Of a DNA stretch of 64,000 nucleotides, positions 33,966-45,908 are shown piece after piece (position 1 is the stretch's first letter; the number at the start of each line of letters is the position of its first letter). The notes under the pieces are model-generated. The model worked only from the letters and a program-made list of their open reading frames with translations. It ran no database searches and had not been told where the DNA came from. Source of the stretch: Fagopyrum homotropicum. Its lineage: Eukaryota > Streptophyta > Magnoliopsida > Caryophyllales > Polygonaceae. The stretch is taken from assembly GCA_033239125.1 (NCBI GenBank), contig BSWB01000006.1, positions 34,216,001 through 34,280,000 of the forward strand, in the 5' to 3' direction. Made by a program: the position numbers and the translations under genes.

Positions 33966-34567
33966 AACCCAAAAGATATAGGGTAAAAGATAGGAACAAG
34001 TTGTAGAGAAAATGAATTAGAAAAAATGATAATCTAATCTCTATATCTATTGTTTTCTTACTTATTCAACCAGAATAATTCAAGTTAAATTAACTAAACT
34101 CTTACATAATTTAATTAAATACAAACCAACTACTCAGTATATATACTTTAATTAAATAAAATATAATTTTATAGTCCTTTTTTAAGATTTATCTTGAACA
34201 TCTTGTTTGATTTGATTCATTATCGTTGTATCCGCATTAGTCTTTCTCTATATATTTTGAAATCTATGTCGTATCGATGAAGCGTATATATGATTTTTTG
34301 AAACTGATCTTTTTTGAATTTGTATTGTAGGTCAAGTTGGACGAGTTTATTACAAGTTCAACAACTTGGGAAGATGCTTGGCGCAATGAAGATCTACCGG
34401 AGGAAAACAACTCTCTTTATTTATTTCTTAATCAAATCATCTTCCTAGTAAACATTTTTCTTCCACGATCTACCTATAATACTCTAGGATCCATTATTCT
34501 CGTGGTTGATTATTTATTTCTACGTGGCTGTGATTATTGGTGACATGCATACCCTTCTAATTAATTT
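33966..34567 (+). repeat. Array spacer with best-preserved exon-like segment (34331)
   Basis: TATTGTAG (34323-34330) then a frame reading VKLDEFITSSTTWEDAWRNE followed by DLPEEN (about 34331-34410). This copy has DAW where the other copies are frameshifted near GATGGT. The TTGTAG looks like a 3' splice site. I do not recognise the source gene. Confidence 0.5.
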
Positions 34568-34740
34568 CTATAATTCAAATATGTGATCATCATCGTCATC
34601 AATTCTTCCTTTTGTTTTTTCACATGCGCATAAGTAACTTTGATAGACATGATTCTTTTTTACGAAAGCTCTCTTGAGCAATCGATAACGTTCTTTAGAA
34701 AGACGAAGCTTCTTACAAAGAGGAATCAATCCACCACCGT
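34568..34740 (-). pseudogene. Homeobox-like fragment, U5
   Basis: Minus-strand GLIPLCKKLRLSKERYRLLKRAF; the first basic Arg is Cys here. Followed by a short poly-Asp run. Confidence 0.35.
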
Positions 34741-35870
34741 CATCGTGATCCTCTATATCGGTGTTGGAAAATATGAAGACAAAATTCATGGCATCGTGGG
34801 ATGGGTTTACTACACACCGTAAGTTTCTTTTTTTAAGATTTCACACTTTAATTATTTTATGCCTTTCTTCTGGCCTCTTTAGTTTATTGCAATAATGATA
34901 ATTTGATTTATAGAGAATGCTCGAGTCATGGTTCTTTTTAGTTTCACATGCGCATAAATTATTTGTTGTGGATGTTGTTTATAGTCTAGCTCACAAACTC
35001 AAACCTACTATCATATTAATTGATAAGGTTGATAGCTTTTTCAGGAATCGTCGCAACTCGGCCACAACCTATGTTGATTTATCTCATAATTCTCACTATT
35101 TTCTTTTTATTACAAAATCACTTTTGTCCCTAAATATTGAATGCCCAATCTTTGTTGCCTCAGTTTGCCTTGGTAAGGTCCGAAACCGGTCACAAAGAAA
35201 CATAAAAAAAGTATGACAAAATATATGGGAAAAAGTTGGTTATTCCTATAGAGGTTGTATCTTAGAAAAAATGATACAACCTCAAATAAAATAGACAACT
35301 TTTTCTCATATATTTTGTCATACTTTTGTTTATGTTTCTTTGTGATTGCTTTCGGATCTTACCAAGGCAAACTGAGGCAATAAAGATTGGACATTCAATA
35401 TTTAGAGACAAAAATGTTTTTGTAATAAAAAGAAAATAATGAGATTTATGAGATAAATCAGCAAAGGTTGATGCCGACTTGTGATGTTGCCTCAAAAAGC
35501 TACCAACCTCATCAATGAATATGATAGTAGGTTCGAGTTTGTAAGCTAGACAAAAACAACATCCACAAGAAATAATTCATGCGCATGTGAAACTAAAGAG
35601 ATCCATCATCTCGAGAATTCTCTATAAATCAAAATATCATTATTGCAATAAACTAAAGAGGTCAGAAGAAATGCATAAAATAACTGAAGTACGAAATCGA
35701 AAAAGTGAAACTTCCAGTATGTAGGAAACCCATCCCACAATGCCACGAATTTTGTCTTTATATTTTCCAACTCCGATATGGAGGCGTCCCGTAACGTCAA
35801 CCACAATAGGTTTCAAAAACGACAACAAGATCTGAGTCCTACTAGAGGCCAAAAACATCAAGCTAAATTA
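34741..35870. repeat. Hairpin unit U5
   Basis: Left arm with the WDGFTT piece (to about 34818) and Walker B frame 34917-35216, where IDEVDS reads IDKVDS (Walker B Glu to Lys). Centre stem 35251-35283. Right arm on minus 35262-35495 and 35606-35806. After about 35860 about 160 bases of the usual spacer are missing, which explains the shorter period to the next unit. Confidence 0.85.
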
Positions 35871-36341
35871 ACTAAACTCTTACATAATTTAATTAAATCC
35901 AAACCAACTACTCCGTATATATACTTAATTAAACAAAATATTATTTTATACTCCTTTTTAAGGATTTATCTTGGAAATCTTGTTTGATTTGATTCATTAT
36001 CGTTGTATCCGCATTAGTCTTTCTCTATATATTTTGAAATCTATGTCGTATCGATGAAGCGTATATATAATTTTTTTGAAATTGATCTTTTGTGAATTTG
36101 TATTGTAGGTCAAGTTGGAGGAGTTTATTACAAGTTCAACAACTTAGGAATATGGTTGACGCAATGAAGATCTACCGGAGGGAAACAACTTTCTTTATTT
36201 ATTTCTTAATCAAATCATCTTCCTCGTAATAATTTTTCTTCCACGATCTACCTATAATACTCTAGGATCCATTCTACTCGTGTTTGATTATTTATTTCTA
36301 CGTGGGTGTGATTATTGGTGACATGTATACCTTTCTAATTT
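35871..36341 (+). repeat. Array spacer with exon-like segment at 36109
   Basis: Shortened spacer. TATTGTAG precedes GTCAAGTTGGAGGAG at 36109; the copy has several changes and no open frame of note. Confidence 0.55.
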
Positions 36342-36520
36342 CTATAATTCAAATTTGCGATCATCATCATCTTCGTCAATTCTTCCTTTTGTTTTTTCAC
36401 ACGCGCATAAGTAACTTTGATTGACATGATTCATTTTTGCGAAAGATCTCTTGAGCAATCGATAATGTTCTTTAGAAAGACGAAGCTTCTTACAAAGAGG
36501 AATCAATTCACCATAATTAT
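36342..36520 (-). pseudogene. Homeobox-like fragment, U6, cut by solo LTR
   Basis: Minus-strand ELIPLCKKLRLSKEHYRLLKRSF; sequence homologous to the other units runs up to 36520 and resumes at 37715 beyond the solo LTR. Confidence 0.4.
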
Positions 36521-37714
36521 TGTAACACCCCAAGTTTTCGGAACTCGGGGAGCTACTGGTTAGGACCTCACAGTGGGTCCCGACCTTAGTTTGACAACAA
36601 CTTAACTAGATCTTAGAACAAGACACATATAAGGAAAACTGGAAATCATAAAATGTTTAACAATGTCATGAATGTGACCAGAAACTCTAACAACCGGTAA
36701 TAATAATATCTCACAATCTGAGAATATGAAAAAGTCATAACTGAAAGACCAACATAAAGAAAGGGCTACAACCCGTCTAAAGAAGTACGACACCCCGGTT
36801 GACCACGACCATCCAAATCACTCGGCATCCGCTCTAACCTATGGCAAGTCTAAACAACGATAAAACAGTTAACTAACTAATCAAATATAAGCAGAATAAT
36901 AAATAGCACAAACACACATAAGGAAATATTATTTTCCATGTGGTAGATCCGTGTAGACTGGGCAACGAAGGAGGCGTCATACATGTGTACCGACTGCGCT
37001 GAACTTTTGGCGTGCACCTGTCTGTGGTGGGTGACGGCTTCAACACTCTGCTCCGGAGGCGATCGAGGGGAAGAGGCGGAACCAGTCGGCTAGGGTTGTG
37101 AGATTGAGAGCGGGATAGGGCGATTGATTGCTGTGATGAGAATGATCCGCTGCAGAAGGAAGGAATGGGGACGCAATGTTGAATGTGGACGGAAGGTGGG
37201 GAACGTGAGGCTGCACCACTAAGGAAGTAACGCTGCTGCGTGATTTGCGGGAGCCGTTACATTGAAGATCTCTCCCTGCTCCAGGTCAGAACACATCGAT
37301 CACAAGCAAGGAAGGAGGAGGAGGCCCGTCTGTTCTGGGCTGCGCATCTTGGGCTGGAGCGACAGAAGCTGCTGCGGATTTCTGGGCTAGCGGGATGTCT
37401 TCAGCAAGCAAATATACAAGGGAGTTGAGTTATCAAAAGTTGTCTGGGCCTTATCACAAGGTTGTCATGACCTTGCCACAAGGCTATCGGGCTTCGCCAT
37501 GGCCTCGTCCCAGCTTTGTCATGGTCTCATCAAAAGACATCGATATAAAAACAACTAGGGTTTGTTATGTATATCATCATTTTACGTGAGTTGTAGTTTA
37601 CATAAAATGATAAGATTTACGGTGATAGAACATTAGGTATCATGTACACGGATCATCGGGTCGAAAATTCGGTTTGACTCGGAAGTAAACGGAATTAAAA
37701 TTCCGGATATTACA
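36521..37714 (-). mobile_element. Solo LTR (1.19 kb) inserted in unit U6
   Basis: Begins TGTAACACCCC and ends GGATATTACA on the plus strand; reversed, it runs TGTAATATCC to GGGGTGTTACA, the LTR form seen in E1, E2 and B. Its first about 80 bases resemble the reversed 3' end of the family B LTR. Array sequence lies on both sides. The flanks ATTAT and GTCAT are only a partial target duplication. No interior remains, so it is a solo LTR, probably from LTR-LTR recombination. Confidence 0.8.
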
Positions 37715-37815
37715 GTCATCGTGATCCTCTATATCGGTGTTGGAAAATATGAAGACAAAATTCATGGCATCGTGGGATGGGTTTACTACACACCTTAAGT
37801 TTCTCTTTTTTGACA
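37715..37815 (+). pseudogene. AAA-ATPase exon fragment of U6, cut by Athila
   Basis: Left-arm WDGFTT piece (NMKTKFMASWDGFTTH), paralogue of 10025-10122. The array unit stops at about 37815, where Athila pol begins in the minus direction; the rest of U6's hairpin is missing. Confidence 0.6.
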
Positions 37816-37888
37816 CTTCTCCCAAGTCAAAACGAGATTAGTGTCTTCACAACGTTGTAGCACTAGAGAAAGGTTAGATAAGCAATTA

Positions 37889-38521
37889 TCAAAAGAGGAA
37901 ACCATATACCGAAAAGTTATCCATGAATACATCCATGATTTTCTCTATGTACTCCGAAAAGATAGCCATCATACAGCGCTGCAAGGTAGCGGGTGCATTA
38001 CATAATCCAAATGGCATCCTCCTATAAGTGAACGTCCCCCATGGACAAGTTAAAGTGGTCTTCTCTTGATCATCCGGATAGATAGGAGTCTGAAAAAAGC
38101 CACTATAACCATCTAAATAGCAAAGATGAGAATGCTGGGCTAACTGTTCGAGCATTTGGTCGATGAAGGGAGGTGGAAAATGGTCCTTCCGAGTGGCCAC
38201 ATTCAACTTCCTGTAATCGACGCACATCCTCCAGCCCGTAACGGTCCTAGTTGGAATCAACTCGTTGTTCTTATTCGTCACAACGGTCATCCCTCCTTTC
38301 TTCGGAACTACATGCACTGGGCTCACCCACTTGCTATCCGAGATAGAAAATATGATACCTGCATCCAAAAACTTAAGAATCTCCTTCTTCACAACCTCTT
38401 TCATGATCGGATTTAACCGTCTTTGAGGTTCCCATAAATTCTTATGATCATCTTCCATTAGTATTTTATGCATGCAGAAAGAAGGCTTAATACCAATAAG
38501 ATCATCAATAGTATATCCCAA
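37889..38521 (-). pseudogene. Athila RT fragment, right paralogue
   Basis: 210-residue frame with SKWVSPVHVVPKKGG, RTVTGWRMCVDYRKLN, CPWGTFTYRRMPFGLCNAPA and VFMDNFSVYG. The catalytic pair reads MDN instead of MDD, so the second catalytic aspartate is lost. A one-base slip follows (GFLF, stop), and the sequence can be followed out of frame to WEKCQ. The left paralogue (10123-10830) is frameshifted earlier. Confidence 0.9.
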
Positions 38522-38613
38522 AGCCTTTGATGTTTCCTCGGGACATGCATTAGTTTAGACAATTCAGTTTCGGAAAGGGAAGCACTTACGATAATGGGAT
38601 ATGTAGAATCTGG

Positions 38614-38956
38614 TCAAAGGAAAACATGCCTCAAGTGACTTGGAAGCGGTTTAAGCTCCACAACTGAGGGTGCTTTCTGAGGGGGATCCGGGCTTCCTCC
38701 TTCCAGTGAAGTAGACTTAGATCGAAGAACTAGACTTTCAGAAGTCTCAGTTGACATCATCTCGCTTGCGACATCGGTCGAGGTCCAAGGTGGGTGACCA
38801 AGATGTTCTTCAGATAAGAACACCTCGCTTGGTCCAGAAAGTGCCTCGGTCGAGGTACTGTAACTGGGACCTAAACTTGATTTTCTCCTCTCCTGGATTA
38901 GTTTCTCAATGTTAGCTCCTGGATCTGCTTCCAGTGCCTTTAAGCTCCGTATATCT
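38614..38956 (-). pseudogene. Athila linker, part interrupted by E2
   Basis: Equals 10923-11265 of the left copy. E2 lies between this part and 48655-48883 (continuing the same frame). The repeated TATCT at 38952-38956 and 48655-48659 is the E2 target duplication. Confidence 0.85.
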
Positions 38957-41257
38957 TGTAACACCCCGATTCCGCGGGACTCGGGATGTCACATTGGGCT
39001 AGGATCTCACAATGGATCCTGACCCTAGCCTGACAACAAGTTCACTGGACCTTACAACATGGCACTGACAGATATAAAAACAAATACATAAAACAGTATA
39101 AACTGTACGACCCTAAGTAAACAATAACATAGCCGAGTATGAAAGGACATCCTCACACAGGAGGGAAAACAAGACATCATCCTCACGCAGGAGGGAAAAC
39201 ATAACCAACCCCAAAACCAACCACCTAATGTACGAGAGTCCTCGGCCTGTCACCCTGCCAGATCACCCAGCAACGCCTAACCTGTAAACATCTACAACAC
39301 GGTATGAAACCGTTAGCTAACCATACATATATGAGGTAATGCATAAGCACAAACACAATCATGAAAGATTAACACCTCAACATGCTATCACACATTTACC
39401 CATTTATTATCTTTATATAATAACCATTCACTCAAAAACCGTATATATATATATAAATAGATGAAAATATGTGATACGAGGACCGATACATCCTCGCCTC
39501 TGAGTACAATGTCCAGCTGTACGAGTATCGGTCACACAATCCGTGTACCCTATGGGAGTGGATTGCGCCCTTCCTGTAAACCAGTCTGGCCCGACATCAG
39601 AGAACCTCCCAGACTCCACGGCGGGATGAAAGGGAAAGGTTATCACAGCCACGCAGTGGGGCAGTCAATAGAACATAGGTCGATAAAAACGACAACTCAT
39701 GCTATCATAGCAAACATATAAAGCACACACCACTCATGCAAACACCTAATATAGGGATGGTAGCTAAGTAAGTCCTACGGACTTACCTCAACCTCGTACA
39801 AAATCAACCACGATCACCTCTACACTGGAGGGACGACACGGCCTATAAAAAGGCATAAAGAGATATATCAACCTCTATTCATCAAAGGGGTCACACCTAG
39901 ACCCAAAGGGATCCATAAGGATCATACTCAATCTATGAGCCTCACAACCAACTAAACCTCAATATCTCAACATAGCTCACAATTCCTCAAATCTCAAGGT
40001 AGTATCTAATCAACATTCCTCAATCTCAATTTTAATCCTAATTTAATTAATTAACCTTTAATTAATTAATTAGATTTCGCCAGAATAACGTTTTGCCCGC
40101 AGGCAATTTCTAAACCCCCTGTCATCAGATTTCATCAAACAAGAACCCATAATCACCAGAATAATATAACGAGCATAAATGGAAATTCCAATTATCCATT
40201 TTAACCAACTTAAGGTCAATTTATACTAGCCCGCAATACGGAAAACGAATAAATTCATAACTTATTCGTTACTAACCCGATATACGAACCGGAAGAAGAT
40301 ACGGACTCCTGGCGATACGCGGAGTAAGAGCGCGGTATAAAACCTTATGTTTGATGACTTGCGGTGGTCCGTCGGTGTTCCGATAACGATAAACGGAGAC
40401 TTAACCAAAAAGCTAGCAAACGAGAAATAAATTTGTACCACGTTGAAGAGAGCAAGATAAGGGACTCGCTGGTACAAACGGATTTGAAAATGGATCAAAG
40501 ATGAGAAGTGTGTAGGTGAATGAAATTTGAGCGGCGGAGGTCTTGACTTCGCTTTTCTTCCTCTGCAAATTTCAATTGCAAATTTGCAATTGAAATGGTA
40601 AGTGTAAGATGATCAGCCGCTTTCTTCCTTTATATATATATATATATATATATTAATTATGTATATATAAGACTCTCTGTAACTTTCAATTTGAAAGTTG
40701 AAACTCAAATTGAAATTGAAGACGTTAGCTGTACATTAGCTGTACATTAGCCGACTTCTTTGAATATATATATATATATATTAATGTTTATCCAAAACAT
40801 TTAATTAAAACGCGGTTATATTTTCCGATCTCCAAACTTTATGAAACTGGAATATAAAATCCGGAATATTATCGGGATAATTAATTCATAACTATCTTGT
40901 AAAATGGGCATTCCTAAGCCACCTTTCTTAGCCGTTAAGAAACGAAATAGCGACTCTTTTTGCCGTTTTGCCTCTCCATGTTATTTCATATCTAGGACAT
41001 ATCCGTTGTCCTTATCATTTCTCTCAACTGTATTTTTATTAATTGGAGCTCCCAAATGCTCCAAATAACACCAGAGGGTAAAAATAATTACCCGGGGGAA
41101 AAACTAAAAATTTCCCCAAACGTCCAAAATTACGCGAGGAACATAACGGTGGGACTCTTACTCATCACTTGCGAAATCTTCGCGAGTTATATGTCAATTA
41201 CTATCAACGATTAAGTTAATCAAAATTAATAAGAATTCGGAAATCCTAGCTATTACA
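38957..41257 (-). repeat. 3' LTR of E2
   Basis: Plus strand TGTAACACCCC to GCTATTACA. Contains the hairpin GTAAGTCC/GGACTTAC at 39768-39786 and two short (TA)n tracts near 40632 and 40765. About nine in ten positions match the E1 LTR by eye, so E1 and E2 belong to distinct subfamilies. Confidence 0.93.
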
Positions 41258-41262
41258 TCACA

Positions 41263-41295
41263 CACCCCTTAAAAAAAAGTTTCGTCCCGAAACTT
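41263..41295 (-). other. Polypurine tract and pre-PPT hairpin (E2)
   Basis: On the minus strand AAGTTTCGGGACGAAACTT (41277-41295) is followed by A8, then AAGGGGTG next to the 3' LTR. Same arrangement as E1. Confidence 0.75.
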
Positions 41296-41329
41296 GAACA
41301 ATTCCCAAATCCTCTCGGACCCATACGCC

Positions 41330-41830
41330 GAGGTATAACTCTCACTCTTTCTATCGGAGGTATCACATCTCCGTTCAAAAGATCACAACCTATAACAATC
41401 TATAACCTCAAGTATAAACATGGAGGAATCATCACTCCAGGAAACAGGGCCATAACGCTACCCAAAGGCGTAGAGGAATCACGTCTCTCGCCATACCACA
41501 TCACAAGGCATAGAGGAAGCACATCTCTAGCCAAAACATATCACATGCATAGAGGAAATACGTCTCTAGCCAACCCATAAACATATATATCGCATGGAGG
41601 AATCACATCTCCACTAAACTATGTCCATCAAGGTAGCATGGAGGAAAGAACCATCTCCAGCTGAATCCTAATTCCACCCAAATAGCATGGAGGAAAGAAC
41701 CATCTCCAGCTATAAATATAATCATACTCGGGTAGCGTGGAGGAAGTAATCATCTCCAGCTATAACATACATCACGCTAGCACATCAAGATCTACTAAGA
41801 TCATAAATCACATCACAGCTAGCATGGAAT
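41330..41830 (-). repeat. Hairpin-type repeats before the E2 PPT
   Basis: Counterpart of 6840-7255 in E1: about nine copies of the GAGGAATCAC-x-TCTC type (plus strand view), each with short inverted arms. Order and spacing match E1. Confidence 0.75.
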
Positions 41831-41899
41831 AATATAATACATCAAGGCATAAAGCATATAAGCACATAAGCACAACATTCATCAAGATAACACTAAGAT

Positions 41900-44800
41900 A
41901 TACTCGTGCTCCCACAAATGGGTTTGTCCCAACATATATTCTAGATAGTTCCTCAGGACACTATCCTCAGTCTCTCACATAGCCTCTTCAGGTCTTCATC
42001 TCGACCGTAATATCCTCAATATGGGAATGTCTTTCGAATGCAAGCGTTTCATATCTCATTCCAAGAATGTAATCAAATGCTCAACAAAAGTGTGGTTGAA
42101 CTCAACCACCAAATCATTGTAACTCACAAGGTGTCTCGAGTCTGGTATATACTTCCTCAGTTGAGACATAAGAAACACTGGGTGTATATCCTATAATCTC
42201 AAAGGCAAAGCTAAACATCATGCTGCCTTCTCCGTACTGGTCGATCTCAAATAAACCATCATATTGGAAACTCAGTTCCCTTTCCATATTAACACGTCTA
42301 ACGTCTCGCAGCTGAGATACTTACAGCCGGACATGAACTTTCGCTTGAACTTTAGAGGTTAATGCCTCTTGTCTACATATAATATCTGGCGACTCTGTAC
42401 AGCCAGCATTTTTCCTTCAATCAACGTTACTTGAGCTATAAAATCCTGAATCTGGCCAGGTGTTATTCCACTACTATTGCTAGATCACTTCTAGCATAAG
42501 GATATACAACATCTATGTCTATATATTGCCTCATAGGGCAATCCCAGAAATATGCACGTCCTTCATTATTATATAATAAACTCATTAATGGATGGTAATA
42601 TAACCATCCACGTTCCCATTCAACTTACAATTTATATTAGATCTTTAAGATCTAGATGATCCTCTCTAACGGACCATCTGTTAGGGGGTGAAGTGTAGTC
42701 ATGAGGTACAGACTCGTCCCCAAAGCAGTCTGAATCTTCTGCCCAAAATCTCAAAGTAAAAACATACATCTCGATCAGAAATGATCGTTCTCGGTATACC
42801 AAGGAGTTTCACTATCTGTCTAGTGTACTCCTCCGCCAACTTACTCACTGGCCACGTTTTTCTGATAGAAATGAAACGTGCTAGTTCTGTAAATCTGTCA
42901 CAAGCAATTCAAATAACATCAAAACTTCTACTAGGCCTCAATCACATCACAAGGTCCATGGAAAGGTCCTCTCACTTCCACTACAACACTGGTAGTAGAT
43001 GGAGCTAATCTCCAGGTCAGTAATACTCTATCTTGATCTGCTGACTGGTCAAACACTGTGTCACAAATCTGGTTATATCAGCTTCAATCTTCTTCATAAA
43101 TATAATCGTCTCACCTCATGGTACATCTTATTCGTACCTAAATGTACTGAATAAGGCGTACAGTGGATATACCGTAATATTCTCTGTCTCCATCTGCATC
43201 AGTAGGTACACAAAAGTGGTCATGACTCTTCATCAGTCCATCTACTCCCATGGAGAACTATGGTGTCTCAGCACGAGACATCCTTGCTCTAAACCTTGTC
43301 AAGGCCGGGCAAGTCTCCTGCTTCTGTTGGACCTCATCCAACAGACCAGGTAGAACCTTTAAGGCATAACTGGATATCCTCATCAAGGAACTAATTGTCC
43401 AACTCTAGCCAAGCTAGATTTCTCTGAAGCTGAAGCTGAACTATCTGTCTCACAATCATCTTCTCTTGTAGCGTCTTTCCGTTCCAGTTGTCGGTGACAA
43501 CGTTCAACTTCTCGGAATGATATGGAACCTCCAGGTCAAAGTATTGATCAACTTAAGCTCTTAACACTAGCGGTTATTCAACCCCTGTTGCATAAAATAT
43601 ACTTCAGATTTCTATGATCTATAGAAATCTGACATGAAGATCACACCGGCACGGTCTTCAAAATTTAAAGGCTTGAACTACCACTACTAACTCTAAATCA
43701 TGAGTCGGGTAGTTCTCATCATACGTTCTCAGCTGTAAATACACATATCAATAACCCTGCTCCTCTATAGTAATACACATCTCAGACTTAGCTGGGATGT
43801 ATCACCGTAAATCACGGGATCCCAAAAATCTTCTAACTACAACAGAATGGAAGCAGAGGTCAAATGCCTCCTCAACTCTTCAGAACATAGACACACTGCT
43901 TTCATCACGTAGTTATGGTGGTCTTCTCAAAAGACTCGCAAATGAATACATAATCATATAAAATCCTTCGTCAAAGCATTGGTAGCAATCGGCTGAGCCG
44001 AGAAAACTACGTATTCCTTAATGTTCATTAGTATCGCCCATGTTACATCATACTTAATTCTCGCCAGGTCAACCATGATCCCACTGGTGGAGACAACATG
44101 GCCTAAAAAGGCTACCACTGGCATCTCAACTTACACTTAGAGAGCGTAGCATACAACCCTCTATCTCTCAAAATCTGCAGAACGGTCCTCAGACGATCGG
44201 TCTACTATTCTCTGCTATGAGAGTATACCGACATGTCATCCATGAAGTCCACCACCAACTAATCAAGGAAGTCGATGAAGATATTATTCATCAACTCCAT
44301 AAAAACTACTAAAACATTTGTCAACCCAAATGACATCACTACAAACTCGTAGTGTCCATAACGGGTATGGGATGCTATCTCATACACATGCTGCTCTCTC
44401 ATCCATGACTAGGGATATCTTGAGCACAAAGGAATCCTGAAAACACAATTTCTTCTTGAAGCTAACTCATCAGGTCGTCAATACGGAACATGGAACCCAC
44501 TAGGGTAAACCCGTTTCAGTCAACTTTTCAAGTTATCAGTACAATATCTCAACAAGCACTGTATAGTGTGGCTTTCCCATTCAATCTTGTATCATACTTC
44601 AACTTGATAAAAATGTCCACACTCCGCTGAGGTGGCAGCTAGACGGTTCAGTAACACGTCTATAAACTCATAAACAACTGGAATACCTTCCATTGTTGGA
44701 CTATCTCGCTCCTTCATGGTATAACACTAGAAGGCGTCACATCCCTGTGCTATCAGCTCGCTGCTCGTATAGTCTTAATGACAAACCTGTCTCTTCAAAG

Positions 44801-45235
44801 GTCTTAACCTTAGAAGACCTCTAATTACCATCTCAGTAAAGACTATAATAGCCTTATTATTAACATCTAACACCGCATGATATCTATTCATACAATCCAT
44901 ACGCATAATGACTTCCTCATGCACCTACGACATGACAAAGAAGTCTACAATCATACACGGGTCCCTGAAATAAGGGAACAAACACGTATCTCACGGGTAT
45001 CTCAGACCCAAAAAGGTAATCTTGTAAAGGAAAATCCACCTTCTACTATATACAAAAAGTCAACCATTAACGCATGCATCGAAAGACATGAAGTGCATAG
45101 CACTCACAACAAGCAAAACTCCACCAGGTAAACCATTAACGAGAATGGTACCTATAACAGCTAACACTCATAGCTCCACTACATATCATCACTCAATGTC
45201 AGATCCATGCTCCTCAGGTATCACTGAGATCATTT
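41900..45235 (-). pseudogene. E2 pol remnant
   Basis: Minus strand: protease segment near 45090-45160 with LLVVSA in place of LxDSGA; RT with MSFGLTN (still in frame here, unlike E1) and FMDDMSVYS at about 44235; two stops directly after HSRE; a frame slip before VAFLGHV; RNase H NYPTHDLEL relic near 43700; integrase zinc-finger relic; chromodomain-like tail with TGA at 41975-41977. Several defects are identical to E1, others private. Confidence 0.8.
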
Positions 45236-45908
45236 CTATAGCCTCCACTTCCACTCTTTCTGCACCGGAAAGAGGAAGGTCTTGCTGGGAAGAAACACCA
45301 CCGTGCTGACAGAAAGGGCCAGATGGCCTAGCTCACCACAGATGAAACAAGCTATCGGTGCCAAAGGGCACTCAGAACGCAAATGATCTGGATAGCCACA
45401 ATTGTAACATAATTGTCCCATTCTTGCAACCTGTGCAACTGAAGGGTAACTCGATCTTCGTCGTCCACCTTGAATGATCTTATTCTGAGAGGGAACTGGT
45501 AAAGGCAACGCCTTGCCCTGTCGACAAAACTTCGCTCTATGCCCTGCTTTACCACACGTAAAGCATATTATGGGCGCCTTTGGGCACACAACTCGCCAGT
45601 GTCCCAACTTCCACGCAATTAAAACACCGTAGTCCCTTGCCAGTCATCTTCATGGCCAAAGGATCACTAGATTGTCCTGATATCGGACTTGGTTCCCGAT
45701 TCATCATCTTTGCTTCTCTAGTAACTGATTCAGTCCATTGCTTCTTTCCGGACCCAGAAGCTTCAGTTGATCTCACAATTGTTGGTAAATCCGGTGTGGA
45801 TCTACCCGCTATCACCTCCTCATATACTTGCTGCATATATTCTTGAAACTCGGATCTACTCATGGAGACACGATCAGCCTCTTCAAACTCGTTCTCTGCC
45901 ATAGGCAA
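45236..45908 (-). pseudogene. E2 gag remnant with four zinc knuckles over two frames
   Basis: The upstream frame (45549-45908) starts MPMAENEFEEADRVSMSRSE and ends soon after CFNCVEVG. The overlapping downstream frame (45236-45607) holds CFTCGKAGHRAKFC, CYNCGYPDHLRSEC and CFICGELGHLALS. Joined conceptually, the first knuckle spans both frames, and an extra base (GTTGGGACACTGG) causes the slip. The last knuckle lacks its final Cys. E1 has the same slip. Confidence 0.82.

Noticed and set aside
15990..37815. Array read as a tandem cluster of real AAA-ATPase genes
   Set aside because: Only the Walker B and WDGFTT parts occur, in wrong order and in inverted pairs; Walker A, sensors and C-terminus are absent from every unit.
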